A stretch of 64,000 nt of DNA from Tretioscincus oriximinensis (GCA_022410635.1 JAJVDF010000125.1:1493090-1557089); one strand, 5' to 3'. Positions 23,951 through 35,288 are shown, counted from the first letter of the stretch. The notes: a model not told the origin generated them from the letters alone. Numbers and translations are program-made.

Positions 23951-25089
23951 TGAACTGGGAATGCAAGAGAGAACAGCTGTGCTTGTTAGTTATGTTTTTC
24001 ATCAAATGTTTTATTACTTTTGTTTGCATTTTATATTGAATGTATTTTATATTATATGATAGGATGCAATATGTAATCACTATATTTTGCTCTGTAGTTG
24101 TTCAACAGTTTCCGTGCATTTGTTAATTGCTAATAAACTGTCTTAAGCATATCCTGTAAAGACAGTACACAAATACATTCATGACAACAGCTCATACCTG
24201 TATTCAGCCCTATTCAGTTTTTCCTTCAGTCTAGCAAGCAAGTGGAACATATACCATAAGAAAGTCAGGCAAGCAACACAGTGCATATAAAACAACTGCA
24301 GGATTACGTTCAGTCTGGGAAATTGGACCCTGAGAAACATCATATCAGGGCTAAGGCCTGAAGTGATAGTTCACAAAATGGTTGAGGTCAAGTCAAGAAT
24401 CTGAAGATGGAAGCCATGTAGCTGCTCCCCTTCTTTTCCCACAAAGTCTAAAGTGGTTCTTTACTCTTCTTGGGTCATGTTAAAATCAAGCTATAACTGG
24501 TTCTTCTTGCCTACTGCAAGCTAGGGTGAGATGTCCTTCATATCTAAGTTACATTCCTTTCCCAAGGGAAAGTGTTCTGTTATGGCTAGCTAGTAATGGT
24601 GTGTGTGCATGCTTATTCTGTTCTTTGTCATTACAGTACTTGATGTTTTTCTCTGTAACTGCTGTGATGACTGCTTCAGATGAAGTAGAAATGGTCACTT
24701 ATCTATGTATAAGTGAACAATATATGTATTCTTTGCTGTTTTTATATCTATGGATTTTGTGTATAATAAAAAGTCTCAGTGCTTTCCGGCTGGAATAAAA
24801 TACTAAGTGGATTGACTTTATTTTTTATTAAGAAGCTCTTTCTTCACCAGATCTTCTCACATAAAGGGTGGACTGCTTCCTGCATGCTCTGCTAATATAA
24901 ATATGTTGCTAATCTCATATTTGGTATTCCAGTGCAAGGATTGGCTTATTCAAACCAGTGTTTTTTTAGCAGCTCTGCTTTGGAGCATCAATGATGGCGA
25001 TTAAGCTTTTACACATTCCCCTTTGGGATAATCTGCATTTCCAAGATTTCATTGTCATTACTGCAGCCGAGGGTAGAGAAGGAGACAAC
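23951..25089. other. Noncoding, no gene seen
   Basis: Unique-looking AT-rich DNA. The 90-codon frame at 24526-24798 is hydrophobic but shows no known family and no intron-exon signals that I can defend. Confidence 0.45.
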
Positions 25090-25960
25090 TCAAATTAAGT
25101 TGAACATACGAATTTATTAATTCTTAACAATAAGCAAAAAACCCTAATGCAAACGCGTAACATTAACGGCCCAACAGCTAAGTTTTAACAGTAAAGTGCT
25201 TAACAAAAATAACCCCAAAGTGGAGAGAATAAGACCATGGCTGGAGTAGGAGTGTGGCAGGCGCAGCAGTTTGGCAGACACCCCAGGTCAGCCGCCCAGG
25301 TAAGTCTGACCTGAACCATTTGGGCCATGCCCCTTGATGTGACACCATAAGTTAGCCGTCCGGTCTGACTTATATAAATCTGGGCCATGCACCNAAGAAA
25401 TGACACCAACTGCCCAGCCCAGGTCTTGCCGGTAGACCCCCTTTGGACCACACCCCGCTGCATTGGTCCCAGGCTGCCCACTCACGCGCTGGACCAGCCC
25501 CCCTGGTCTAGGCACCCGAGCCATCCACCAGCATCTGCGATCCACCCATAGAGGATCAGAGAGGCTTGAAGGGCTCTCAAGGGATCAGTCCTGTGTATAG
25601 CCCACCTCAATTACTCCAAACCCTGTTCAACGTACCGCCCCAAGGTAGGCACATGAGTTCAGAACCCTTTTAAGAAGGGCCCTCTTGCTATGTGGAAGTC
25701 ATGGGGTCCCTGTCTCCAGGTTTTTAGACTCCTTGTGGGCTGCCAAGCTGCACTAACTACCACAAGAGCAGAAGCCACCAGTTCCTGCTTTGCAAAACAG
25801 GAAAATGGAGGTCAGCGAGGGGTTTTTATACCCCTCNTCGNCCAAGAAGACACGTCACTTCCTGTTGCCCCTTCCCAGGCAGCCAAGGAAGGACACACAT
25901 TCCTAGAGCATTTCCGTTCCTCTCCAGCAGCAACAGCTGGCACCCACNGATCCTCATGAG
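25090..25960 (-). mobile_element. LTR-like dispersed repeat, copy 2
   Basis: Homologous to copies at 3780 and 54375: AAAGTGGAGAGAATAAG.CCATGG...GGAGTGTGGCAGGCGCAGCA (about 25217-25270), GAGGATCAGAGAGGCTTGAA (about 25552) and ACCCTTTTAAGAAGGGCCCT (about 25665). On the minus strand TATAAAAA (plus 25823-25830) is flanked by a GAGGGG/CCCCTC palindrome, and AATAAA lies at plus 25113-25118. TATA to AATAAA is therefore about 0.7 kb, consistent with an LTR or short retroelement unit. Three single Ns fall inside its 5' end and one more at 25394. Confidence 0.62.
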
Positions 25961-27214
25961 TAGCTGACTTATTGTGGATTTGACATGTTCCTTGTATATT
26001 GTCAGTCTCTATGGCATCAGCTTTCTCTTGAGCTGTTGCTTTTCAGTGAGTTAGATTTCATTTGTTAGCACCCATAGCAAATGCATTTTTATATAGCTTC
26101 TCTAATTGGGTCTGCTATTGGTAGCATTCCAGCACATACAGGTTCTTTTGTCTTTCCCGTGATGCTGGTCTTATTAATCTGAGCCATGTTCAAACTAGCA
26201 AGTATCTTCACCTCTAACTTGAGGTAGGGTAGAGGATTCTTACTGGAGAGGTGTTCTGGAAGGGATGTAAACTTCCATCTTGCTTGGTAGCTGCTTTATA
26301 AATTCTCTTCTGAAGCACAGCACTATACAGTTGCTTCATCTGTCCAGCTGAATAATTGAGTATGCTGCTGTCTCATAAAAACGCACATTTACAGTGTAAT
26401 AAAATCTAGCTTTCAGTTTAGTACTGAAGCTGTGTTCATTGTTACAAATAAATATGACAGTAGATTTAAAGTTTAGGGCAAATTGCTGGGCCTAACATTT
26501 AACTGCAGAAGATTTTGGACTTCATTTTATCTGAAAGTTCTCTTCATATATGGAATTATACTTAGATTGGTAAAATACCTATTTGAAAACTACTCATATG
26601 ATGTTCCTACTTGTGGAAATGAATAATTATACCTTTGGGACTTTTCCATTTCTGACAGCAACATGAATGGGCATAATAAACATTTGATTTCTGATTTAGA
26701 GTGAGTGCCCAAATGTATAAAGGAAGGAAAGAAAAAGAAAAACCCCAAACAACTAAACATGTATTTTTTATTAATTCATTCATAATTAGATTTGAATAGT
26801 CTTTTACAAATGGGTATAAAACAATAAATACCAATTAGTTAAAAGCAGTGCTATGGAGTGGAATAGAGTGCCAGAATGGTAGTGTATCCCACCCTTCTGG
26901 CAGACCTTTTAGAAATGACCCATACACAGAACATTTGGTATATTAGTCCATAGAGTGCAGGTGAGATGCTTCTATGATCAAGTATATTGTACTGAACACT
27001 GTTTCAAACTGGCATCCAGAAATGCTACAAAAATACACTGCTTTTGTGTGTGCAGAAGAAAAANACTAGACCAGCATACTGAAGACTAGAAGTGTTCATT
27101 TCTAGGCTTTTAATAAGCAAGATGTACTGTTTGCAATATAGAAAAGTTTTATTGTGAACTATTGGTAGTCTATACTAGCATAGGATAACCTTAGTTAGAC
27201 CCTTGTCCTTTCTA
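25961..27214. other. Noncoding, no gene seen
   Basis: AT-rich sequence without recognised repeats or coding homology. Confidence 0.5.
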
Positions 27215-27310
27215 CTCCTTCCTACTACTTCTTCTTCTTCATAAGAACTGCATATACCCTTCAAGTATAGGGTAGGGTATAAGTATGAATAAATAAATAA
27301 ATAAATAAAC
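27215..27310 (+). repeat. SINE 3' tail fragment
   Basis: AGTATAGGGTAGGGTATAAG followed by (AATA)n at about 27287-27310 matches the GGGCGG-ATATAAGTA-(AATA)n ends of the SINEs at 2690 and 35520. Only the tail is preserved. Confidence 0.6.
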
Positions 27311-29190
27311 GATAACGTCCTGAGCTCTGCCTATGGTAATGTGTCCGAGTCCAGTAAAGCATTGAGTACATTAATGTATTGTATATAATCCACTGACAGC
27401 AACAATTTTGTCCCAGGTTTCTGTTCCTTTTTGTGATTTAAATCAACTCCAAACACAGGGAGTCACCGTAAACATTTTAGAAAAGCATTCAAACCATAGG
27501 CAAATCTATTTGGGAATTCTTAATTCCTGTGATATTTCATTTGACTTTTTTGGCCACTTCTATGGAATAACATATTGAAAAAATANGGCAATTAGGATTC
27601 TAATGTGATTTGGCAAGTTATAATCAAATTTTAGGGGAAATAGCTTAGGAGAACTAAGCTTCTGTACTGCCAAGTTCAAGCGCAATGAAATCCCTCCTTT
27701 CCAGTTTTTGTATCAGATTCTAGAAACAGTAATAATATTGCTGTATGTCTCTAAAACATCAGAACATTGAAAATGATAGGTGTAACTGTATAAAAGCTTA
27801 AACTTCCCATCAAACAGATATTACAGCAAATGGCATATAAGAACATGAAGTGAGGACAAGACCAAGANTTTAATGCACATTAGAGATTATGAAATTTATT
27901 GAAAAGAACAAGTTGTCAATTTGAGTCTTCTTCATCAGGTATATGAAGTCTTCCTGTTAAGAGGGCAACAGGAGTGGTTGTTGCCTTATCACATAGTAAA
28001 AAAGCTTAAAAGTGTATTGACACTNGCATCCACTCAGTCATTTATTGTGGATTATAAATTTGCAACATGTACATACTCCATTAATGGTATTTTATTATTC
28101 TTTATGATTGCTCTTACATGAAGTGGAAAATCTTGAAAACTTAACCACAGAGCAAAGGGACAACTCTGTCGCTAAGCAAAGCAAAGGGAGGATACCATAA
28201 TGTTGTTTTTGGATGGATTTACAAGTGACAGTGGAACAGTAAAGGCTATCAACTGGAATGTGGCATTTTCATTGCTAGTTGCTTCACCACTGCCCAATTG
28301 TCCCCAAAGCATTCACAAACTTATCTTAAACTTGCTTTTGTGTTCACACTTTTGAGACTGGGGACTAGTCCAAGCAAATAGCAGGAACATTGATTAACTA
28401 TTCTCCGATCACTCCTAGAACATGCTTAAACTTACTTTAAACTGAAACTTTGTGTGGGAACATAAAAGCACAAGGTCCAGTATAAGGTAAGTTTAAAGTT
28501 CAGTTTCTTGAAAAGTGTAAATGATGTACACCAGTGTTGTCAACCAGTTACAGTAGTAGGTGGGAGAGGATCTAAGCATGTCAGATCACCATCCAAGTCT
28601 CTGTAGCACCTGCTGCTGCTTGGAATGGCCTAGGAAGAGGAATAAGACTGGCCAGGCTCAGCTGTTTTCCAGTAAATCCCTGTCCTGAGATTCTCCATCT
28701 GCTAATTTCATTATTTGCAAATTGCAAAAAAAAGTTGCCTTACAGCTAGCTGTTCACTGCAGGGATGTTAAACAGACTACTCCCTCACTCAAAATGTGAA
28801 CAGAAAGGTTAATAAATGGACCAGTCCAAAAGGGACTGCTCATCAGGAACTACTTCAGAAAAGGGAAGGGCAAACCCACCTTTGTTTCTCTCCGAATCTG
28901 GCAATGCAATCCTTGATAATAAGAACTTCCCATTGATTTGCATTTAATCTGTCCAGCTTTCCATGGTCCTGATTGATGACTCATTCACAATAGTTGTGCT
29001 ATGGTTTGTTACATTTTGCATAATATAGCTCCTTGCCCAATCTCAGTAAATGGAATATTCTCTCTTGGTGTTATTAAAACCTGAATGCGAAAGTGGTATC
29101 CACTTCTATGTTTAAACATAATGTAGAGCAAATTTAGGATTTCTGTCCATATAATCTCAAATTCACTCAGAATATGACTCCTTAAACATG
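27311..29190. other. Noncoding, includes a decayed repeat shared with 45 kb
   Basis: No gene is seen. The segment 28357-28435 (ACTGGGGACTAG...CAAGCAAATAGCAGG...) aligns by eye with 45053-45152, marking an old dispersed repeat of unknown class. Confidence 0.45.
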
Positions 29191-29288
29191 TCTGCCCAGG
29201 TGCATCTGGTGGGCCTCTGTGTGACACAGAATACTGGACTTGATGGGCTGTGGCCTGATCCAGTATGGCTCTTCTTATGTTCTTATGT
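29191..29288 (+). repeat. CR1-like LINE 3' end (second lineage)
   Basis: CTGCCCAGGTGCATCTGGTG, then the GACACAGAATACTGGACTTG block, then GGCTCTTCTTATGTTCTTATG. The tail repeats the octamer TTCTTATG. It is the first of three CR1 pieces in a row, all on the plus strand. Confidence 0.92.
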
Positions 29289-29320
29289 AAAGTGACGTTT
29301 GAGAGGTGATTAGGTGATTT

Positions 29321-29521
29321 AGATTAGATATCAGAAGAAACTTTCTAACAGTAAGGGTGATAAACCAGTGGAACAATTTGCCAAAGGAGGTGATGAGTTC
29401 GCCTTCACTGAAAGTCTTCAAAAAGAGACTGGACAGTCATCTTTCTGGGATTGTTTAATGAATCCTGCATCGAGCAGGGGGATGGACCCGATGAGGTCCC
29501 TTCCAACGCTATGATTCTATG
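29321..29521 (+). repeat. CR1 LINE 3' end (first lineage)
   Basis: AGATTAGATATCAGAAGAAA, ...GATAAACCAGTGGAACAATTTGCC..., CATCTTTCTGGGATTGTTTA and the terminal TATGATTCTATG define the first CR1 lineage. It is sandwiched between two pieces of the second lineage. Confidence 0.92.
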
Positions 29522-29994
29522 GCTGAAGTGTACAAAATCATGCATGGGATGGACAGGGTGAATAGAGAAAAAAATGTTTTCTCTATCACACAAGACAAGG
29601 ACCAGAGGGCACTCCTTAAAATTGCTGGGTGGAAAATTGAGAACAGACAAAGGAAAGTATTTTTCACCCAAAGGGTCATAAGCCTATGGATTTTACTTCC
29701 TGAAGAGGTAGTGGGAACTAACAGCTTGGATAGCTTCAAAACAGGACTAGAAGGTTTATGGACACTAAGGGTATAAATGGGTACTAGGGTGGATGTCAGG
29801 ATGTTGCCTCCGGGATGGAGCAACAGGCAGGACTCCTGAAATACCATTTGCTGGGAGTCATGAACAGGAGCATATTTTGCTTTCCTCTGCTCAGACTGCC
29901 CAGGTGCATCTGGTGGGCCTCTGTGTGACACAGAATGCTGGACTAGATGGGTTCTGGCCCGATTCAGTATGGCTCTTCTTATGTTCTTATGTTC
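29522..29994 (+). pseudogene. CR1-like LINE, C-terminal ORF2 fragment plus 3' UTR (second lineage)
   Basis: The frame from 29519 reads an 85-residue C-terminal segment: VYKIMHGMDRVN, then FSITQDKDQRALLKIAG, then KVFFTQRVISLWILLPEEVV and SLDSFKTGLEG. This pattern (KIMHG, the FF.RV..W..LP.EVV helix and LDSFK..L) is the conserved C-terminus of CR1/L3-type reverse transcriptase proteins. The 3' UTR ends with GGCTCTTCTTATGTTCTTATG. The catalytic reverse transcriptase core is absent, so the copy is 5'-truncated and inactive. It shares its 3' UTR with 53578-53872 and 21271-21555. Confidence 0.85.
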
Positions 29995-32890
29995 TGATTG
30001 ATACAGTACTTTGTTTGCTTTTAAGATGGAAGACTATTCTAGGTTTATAATCACACTAAAGACTTTGAGTCAAAGGTAGTTTGTTGGTTTTGAAGCATTT
30101 ACTTCCAAGGATAATGGCTTGTTTTCTTGGGAAGGGAGAGGAGAGACAAAAAGGCTGCAATGGTTCTGGGGGCTTTCTCCAGAAGGGAGTTCTCTGTTGT
30201 TTGATTCGCTCTACCTCATTTAAAGTACTTAGCTGAGTTTTTTTTTATCTTTTTCCTTGTACTCAAGAAGCCTGTGAGCTTGTGTGTCCACTTCTTTGGT
30301 AGTATTACTTCGTCGTCATTCTATTTTTCCTTAGGTTTGAAGTGCTAACATCTGTATATTCTCATGCAAGGTGGAAAAAATGATTCCATTTGTTAAAATC
30401 ATCTGTGCCACAGGGTACATGATCTGCTGTTTTTCACATTTACAGTCTGGAATGTTCTCTTTTGCTTTTAAACACGTTCCTCTGACTGAACTTCCATCAA
30501 CCTCCGTGTAACAAGTGTACTGTGTCTTCTCGCACAGACACACAAAAACTGTAAGTTGTCATAGACACCTTGATCTATACAGCAGTTTCAAGTCAAGTAC
30601 AAACTTTCTTGTGAAGTGGAAGTTGGTGTGGTTCTTGTTTTTCTTTTTTAAAATTCTCTTCCTTCACTAATCTCAGGACAAAATTAATTTGTATGACAGA
30701 AAGCAGAGCAGACCATTTGTTTAAATGGCGGGAAATGGCCCAAAATATATTTTATAGAAGCCTAATGCTGGGTATTACTAAAACCACAAAATTACACCAA
30801 TTCTTTATGTTACAAGGTATACATAGTGCTTATNTTGACATTTTTTTCATCAGAAAAATAATTTCCATATCTAGGCTTCCATTAAGTCTTCTTTGTATTA
30901 TGCAAGGACAATCTCTGAGGAGAGGTTCTGAAAAATGAAATTTTATTTTATAGTGCTTCATTTTAAATGAACAAACATTACTATTGTGAGCCACGATCTC
31001 TGTGGGCTAAGGACAAAAGGAAACCTTTTGTATACAACCTACTTGTGAATTATTTTGGCATGTGGCTGTTTTTATTATTTCTTACAAATTTAATGATACA
31101 TTTTAGTATGAAAACTTTTGCAAAAGGGAGATAGAGGTTTCTGTGTGCCAGACAAAATGCATTTTAATTAACTTAATATTATCAAGGTTAATTTACAGTG
31201 GTCCCAATGTCTTTTGGTTTTGTTGTCATTGTTTTTGGATTGCATTGAACAGACTGTTTAGCATTTAAGAATTTGCTTGATGTGCTTATTTATATTCTAG
31301 TATGATTCCAAGGAGTTCAAAGTGAAGATGATTATTCTTCTGTATCTCATTTTATCCTCATTGCAGTATCTGAATGGAAGTCTGAATCCAGTTCTTTTAG
31401 GCAGTTTCTGTATCATCCCTTTGGACGATATTACCTGCTGCCTAGGATCACAGCATTCAATTGATGGAGAGCTCGTGATGTGAAAATCTTTATGTGGAGT
31501 GCTCATATGGGAAATCTTAAAATGGTCTTCCAGGGGTTTACTGGCTCCAGCCATCTGTCATGTGAAAGGCTGGAGTAGCCAATTTCACAATTTCTGTGAA
31601 AATAACTCTGGTCTGCAACTTCAGAAAGCCTCTGGAGTGAACCACCATTCCCCACTCTAGTCCTAAGGCCCTTTCTGAACTTGGCCCCATTTTGGATTAT
31701 ATTTCCAAATAAATGGCTCTCATCCAGATGCTAGCAGCAGACTAAGGAAGACAGGCTTTTTCTTAGTCTGCACTGGCATGTTGATGCATTGTTGAGAGGA
31801 ATGCAAAGTAAGTCTATTCTCTACATCATGGCTGCTGCTTTTTATCCTCAAATCTATCATTCTAATTACAGTACATGAAATTTGCCTTATACTTGTGCCC
31901 ACTCTTGTGATTTGCTAAAATGTCACTGCTAACATTAGTTTGAAAATAGTCTCTATGAAATTGTGGCCGTGGAAACTTAAACATGCTTAAGTGTCTTCTT
32001 TTTGCCATTATGGAAAATTTGCAGCCTCGTCCATTTCCTAGTTAAGAAGTATTAAGTTTAAAAATCTGCCGAAACCTTGTATGCAAATTCTGGAGGCTGC
32101 TGCCAATAACACACTATTTGGGCTTATAGCAGAGCACAGGGATGCCTGCAAGTCTTAAGAATCCTTCAATAGCATAATGTGTCCTCTACTGTCATTGGAG
32201 CTTATTTTAAAATTTGTAAGAAGCAAGGANTATTTTTATGTAGAATTCTGTGGGTCAAACACATTACATAACTACAAACTTGAACTCCATTATGCACAGA
32301 AATGACACCATAAATCCTATATGAAGGGTCAGTAGGTGACATTTGTGCAATTAAATCAACATGCTATTACATTAATGTTTTATTAATCACAAGAGACAGT
32401 ATAAACACACTGCCAGTTCTTAGGTAGTATCAATAAACTAATCTGCCCTGAATTGTTATTTTAGCTGCACTTGATTAAGCAGACAGCAATGGAGCAGTGC
32501 AATTCTAAAAGTAATACAGAGAACCAAATGGAACATGGCAATATTTAAGAAGCACNGAGCTTAATCTAAAAGGAGACACAGGAATCAATGATAATGTGAA
32601 CAGCCTGTAAAGCAAAGAGTAAACGATTTAACCCAGAAGTAGGCAATAACAAACTATTTCTGNATCTCTGCCAAGAAAACTGCACCCGACTGGCTTACAG
32701 TGGGATTTGGATCTCAATGCACAGGACTTATATGATGATGATCCTCTCACCACATTAACAGATTTTCTGTAGTGCACCTGGAAAAAAGTCCATTGGCCCA
32801 GAATATCTTTTAGTTAATGTTTTATGAAATTGCCATGCCTGCAGCCAGGGAGGTGGGAAGCCTTTCTGTGTACTGCTCCTTAACATATTA
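29995..32890. other. Noncoding, partly conserved-looking
   Basis: No repeat family was recognised. A cysteine-dense 70-codon minus frame at 30331-30543 has no family I can name. The stretch 32085-32530 has the even, non-decayed texture of a candidate conserved noncoding element. Both are discussed as observations, not gene calls. Confidence 0.4.
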
Positions 32891-32979
32891 CATCATTGCT
32901 GCATCCACACCCAGGGCTATAAAAGCTGGCTTAGCTGTCATTGTGGATGGCTGGCCATCTGCATGTGGCAGCCATAGGT

Positions 32980-33089
32980 GGGCATGAGGAGGAGGAGGAG
33001 AAGAAGAAACAAGAGGAGAAGAAGAAAAAGAAAAAGAAAAAAAGAAGCAGCAGAAGCAGCAGAAGCAGCAGAAGCAGCAGAAGCAGCAG

Positions 33090-33141
<52 letters not shown>

Positions 33142-33250
33142 AGCAGCAGCAGCAGCAGCAGCAGAAGAAGAAGAAGAAGAAGAAGAAGAAGAAGAAGAAG
33201 AAGAAGAAGAAGAAGAAGAAGAAGAAGAAGAAGAAGAAGAAGAAGAAGAA
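32980..33250. repeat. Compound (AGG)/(AAG)/(CAG)n microsatellite
   Basis: About 270 bases in order: AGG/AAG-rich lead, GCAGCAGAA nonamers (33046-33090), a pure CAG run of roughly 15 units (33091-33137), a second CAG run of about 7 units, then a nearly pure AAG run of about 28 units ending at the CR1 tail (33249). The long poly-Leu, poly-Glu and poly-Arg frames are repeat translations. Confidence 0.97.
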
Positions 33251-33613
33251 TCATAGAATCATAGAATCATAGAATCATAGAATCATAGAGTCAGAAGGGA
33301 CCTCCAGGGTCATCGGGTCCAACCCCCTGCTCAATGCAGGATTCATTAAACCATCCCAGACCGATGACTGTCCAGTCTCTGTCTGAAAACTTCCAGGGAA
33401 AGCGAACTCACCACCCCCTGTGGCAAACTATTCCACTGATTTATCATCCTGACTGTTAGAAAGTTTTTTCTGATATCTAATCTAAATCTACTCCCTTGCA
33501 GTTTCATTCCATTGTTTCTAGTCCTTCCATGTGCTAATGAGAACAATGTTGATCCCTCTGCTCTGTGACAGCCCTTCAGATATTTGTAGACAGCTATCAA
33601 GTCTCCTCTCAGA
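33249..33613 (-). pseudogene. CR1 LINE 3' end with open C-terminal segment (first lineage)
   Basis: The plus strand begins with about five copies of the octamer TCATAGAA, the reverse complement of the (ATTCTATG)n tail. The minus frame 33346-33600 stays open for 84 residues: IAVYKYLKGCHRAEGSTLFS, GRTRNNGMKLQ, KNFLTVRMINQWNSLPQGVV and a C-terminal RQRLDSHRSGMV. This is the end of CR1 ORF2. The same peptides appear in the 39228-39539 copy. No catalytic motifs are present. The tail abuts the AAG microsatellite directly, and the truncated 5' side abuts a SINE. Confidence 0.9.
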
Positions 33614-33850
33614 ATTGAGTTTTTATACCCTGCTCTTTCCAGAACGGTTTACAGTGTTAATTTTTGCCCAAAGGCTTATATCTTATTCTAGCTTCCCCAT
33701 CAGGTTAATGATGGTACTCATTATGCAGATTACACATTTGCATCTCCTTTGAATAGCTGAGTTGGCTAGAGCTACAGGCTAGGAGAAGGTGCTCACCCCT
33801 CCCCATGTCCAACACAGGGCTTCAAAACGCAGATGAATGGCCAGCTGCTT
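33614..33850 (-). repeat. tRNA-derived SINE, copy b (left arm of inverted pair)
   Basis: The plus strand reads GAGTTTTTATACCCTGCTCT at its left, the reverse complement of the GGGTATAAAA tail. It continues with GAATAGCTGAGTTGGCTAGA, CTACAGGCTAGGAGAAGGTG and CACAGGGCTTC. Same family as 61690-62030 and 23239-23530, in opposite orientation to the adjacent copy at 33858. Confidence 0.82.
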
Positions 33851-33857
33851 AGGAATT

Positions 33858-34135
33858 CGTCTCTCACCTGGGATATCGGGTTTCGAAGCCCTNTGTTGGA
33901 AGTGGGGAGGGGTGAGCACCTTCCACTAGCCTGTAGCTCTAGCCAACCCAGCTATTCGAAAGCATGAATTGCAAGAAATTGCAACTGAATGCAAGTAGAT
34001 ACATGGGAACCACCATAGCCTGGTGGGGAAGATGGAATGTGAGCCTTCNGGCAAAATATATCCTTGTAAGCCGCTTTGAGNCCCTTTGAAAGGTGAGAAA
34101 AGCGGGGTATAAGAACCAGGTTCTTCTTCTTTTTC
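33858..34135 (+). repeat. tRNA-derived SINE, copy c (right arm of inverted pair)
   Basis: It starts with GTCTCTCACCTGGGATATCG and a box B-like GGGTTTCGAAGCCC (33878-33891). Then follow GTGAGCACCTTCCACTAGCC, TGTAGCTCTAGCCAACCCAG, AAGCCGCTTTGAG and AAAAGCGGGGTATAAGAACC, ending in TTCTTCTTCTTTTTC. The 3' third resembles the Sauria-SINE tail. Single Ns lie at 33893, 34049 and 34081. Confidence 0.85.
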
Positions 34136-35288
34136 TTGTCCTTGCCCAGCCTGCTTTGCAGGGCTTGCTGCTGATTAGCAGAGGGCCTGGCTGGGCAGGC
34201 CACNTTCAAGAATAACATGCGTTATTGTCGATCAGGGACATGAGAGTTGAAAATGTCAGCTCTCATTTAAATCACAGCACAGCAGGTTTGTTGCGACTAC
34301 ATTGCTCACAANCCGCCATTATGTCTGCAGGAGCCACCGGGATGGCACTCCTATGTAGACATCATTATGGCATGTGGATGCAGCCCAAGATACCATGAAA
34401 AAATGCCAGCACAGGACAATGCAGAATTAAGTGCTGGCTAAGCATGCTCTGTATTTACTTCCTGATTAGGTCTCATTGGTTCCATGCAAATTTACCGGTA
34501 CATGNGATGGCTCCATTCCACAATTATTTCTCACATTGTGGATTTTAAAACTTTGTGTGCCTGCAGCCTTAATCTACATTATTTCAAATATGGGAAAGAC
34601 AAATTTATAATCTATATGAATTGGAGTTTCTAATAGTGTATGCTTTTAAGAAGCAGCTTTAGCTACTTGCAATGGAAAAATAGTTTTGTAAAATAATTAA
34701 TATGCTTTATTGATGTCCAAGAATACACATAATAGAAGCAATAAACATGTATATAACTAATGCTATTTCTAACCATCTTCTCTCTCTTCATCTTCTTCTT
34801 TCACCCAATGGAGACATTAAGATAAAAACTAAATTATGAAAATTGATTCTGGAGTAATTAAGTTAAAAATGGTTTGCAATTAATTTAGCATATCCACAGT
34901 AATAATATATTGCTTGTCTGATATATCTTTATTTTTTCCAAATCTGAAAATGAAAGGTTCCCATATATACATGTCTATCCCAAATTAAGCCACAAATTAT
35001 CTAGTCAAACATCCTGTCTTATTCAGTGGGTTCTGCACATAGAAAACCATTTGCAATAAACATACTCTACCCTTCTTTGGACACCAAACTACACTTGGAG
35101 CACAAAATCAAAGAAAAAATGTGCAACTAATAAAAAAGCGTGACTCCCCCAACATTCTACACAGCCAGGTATACAGATATTTGGAGTGATAACCTGAAGT
35201 TCATATTTTCATTATTTGGAGTTGCAAATAACAAAAACCTATTGCATATCATTTCAATCTCCTAGGACATTCCACCTTGGACCAGAGA
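34136..35288. other. Noncoding; GC-moderate then AT-rich
   Basis: 34140-34390 is moderately GC-rich with single Ns at 34204 and 34312, and ends with GTGGATGCAGC, half of a 12-bp inverted repeat with 32898-32909. The rest is AT-rich without gene signals. Confidence 0.45.

Noticed and set aside
24526..24798. 90-codon hydrophobic frame resembling a membrane protein
   Set aside because: T-rich DNA gives Phe/Leu-rich frames by chance. No family motif and no splice signals.
32931..33264. Poly-Leu, poly-Ser/Arg and poly-Ala/Glu frames of about 100 residues
   Set aside because: They translate the CAG/AAG microsatellite in different frames.
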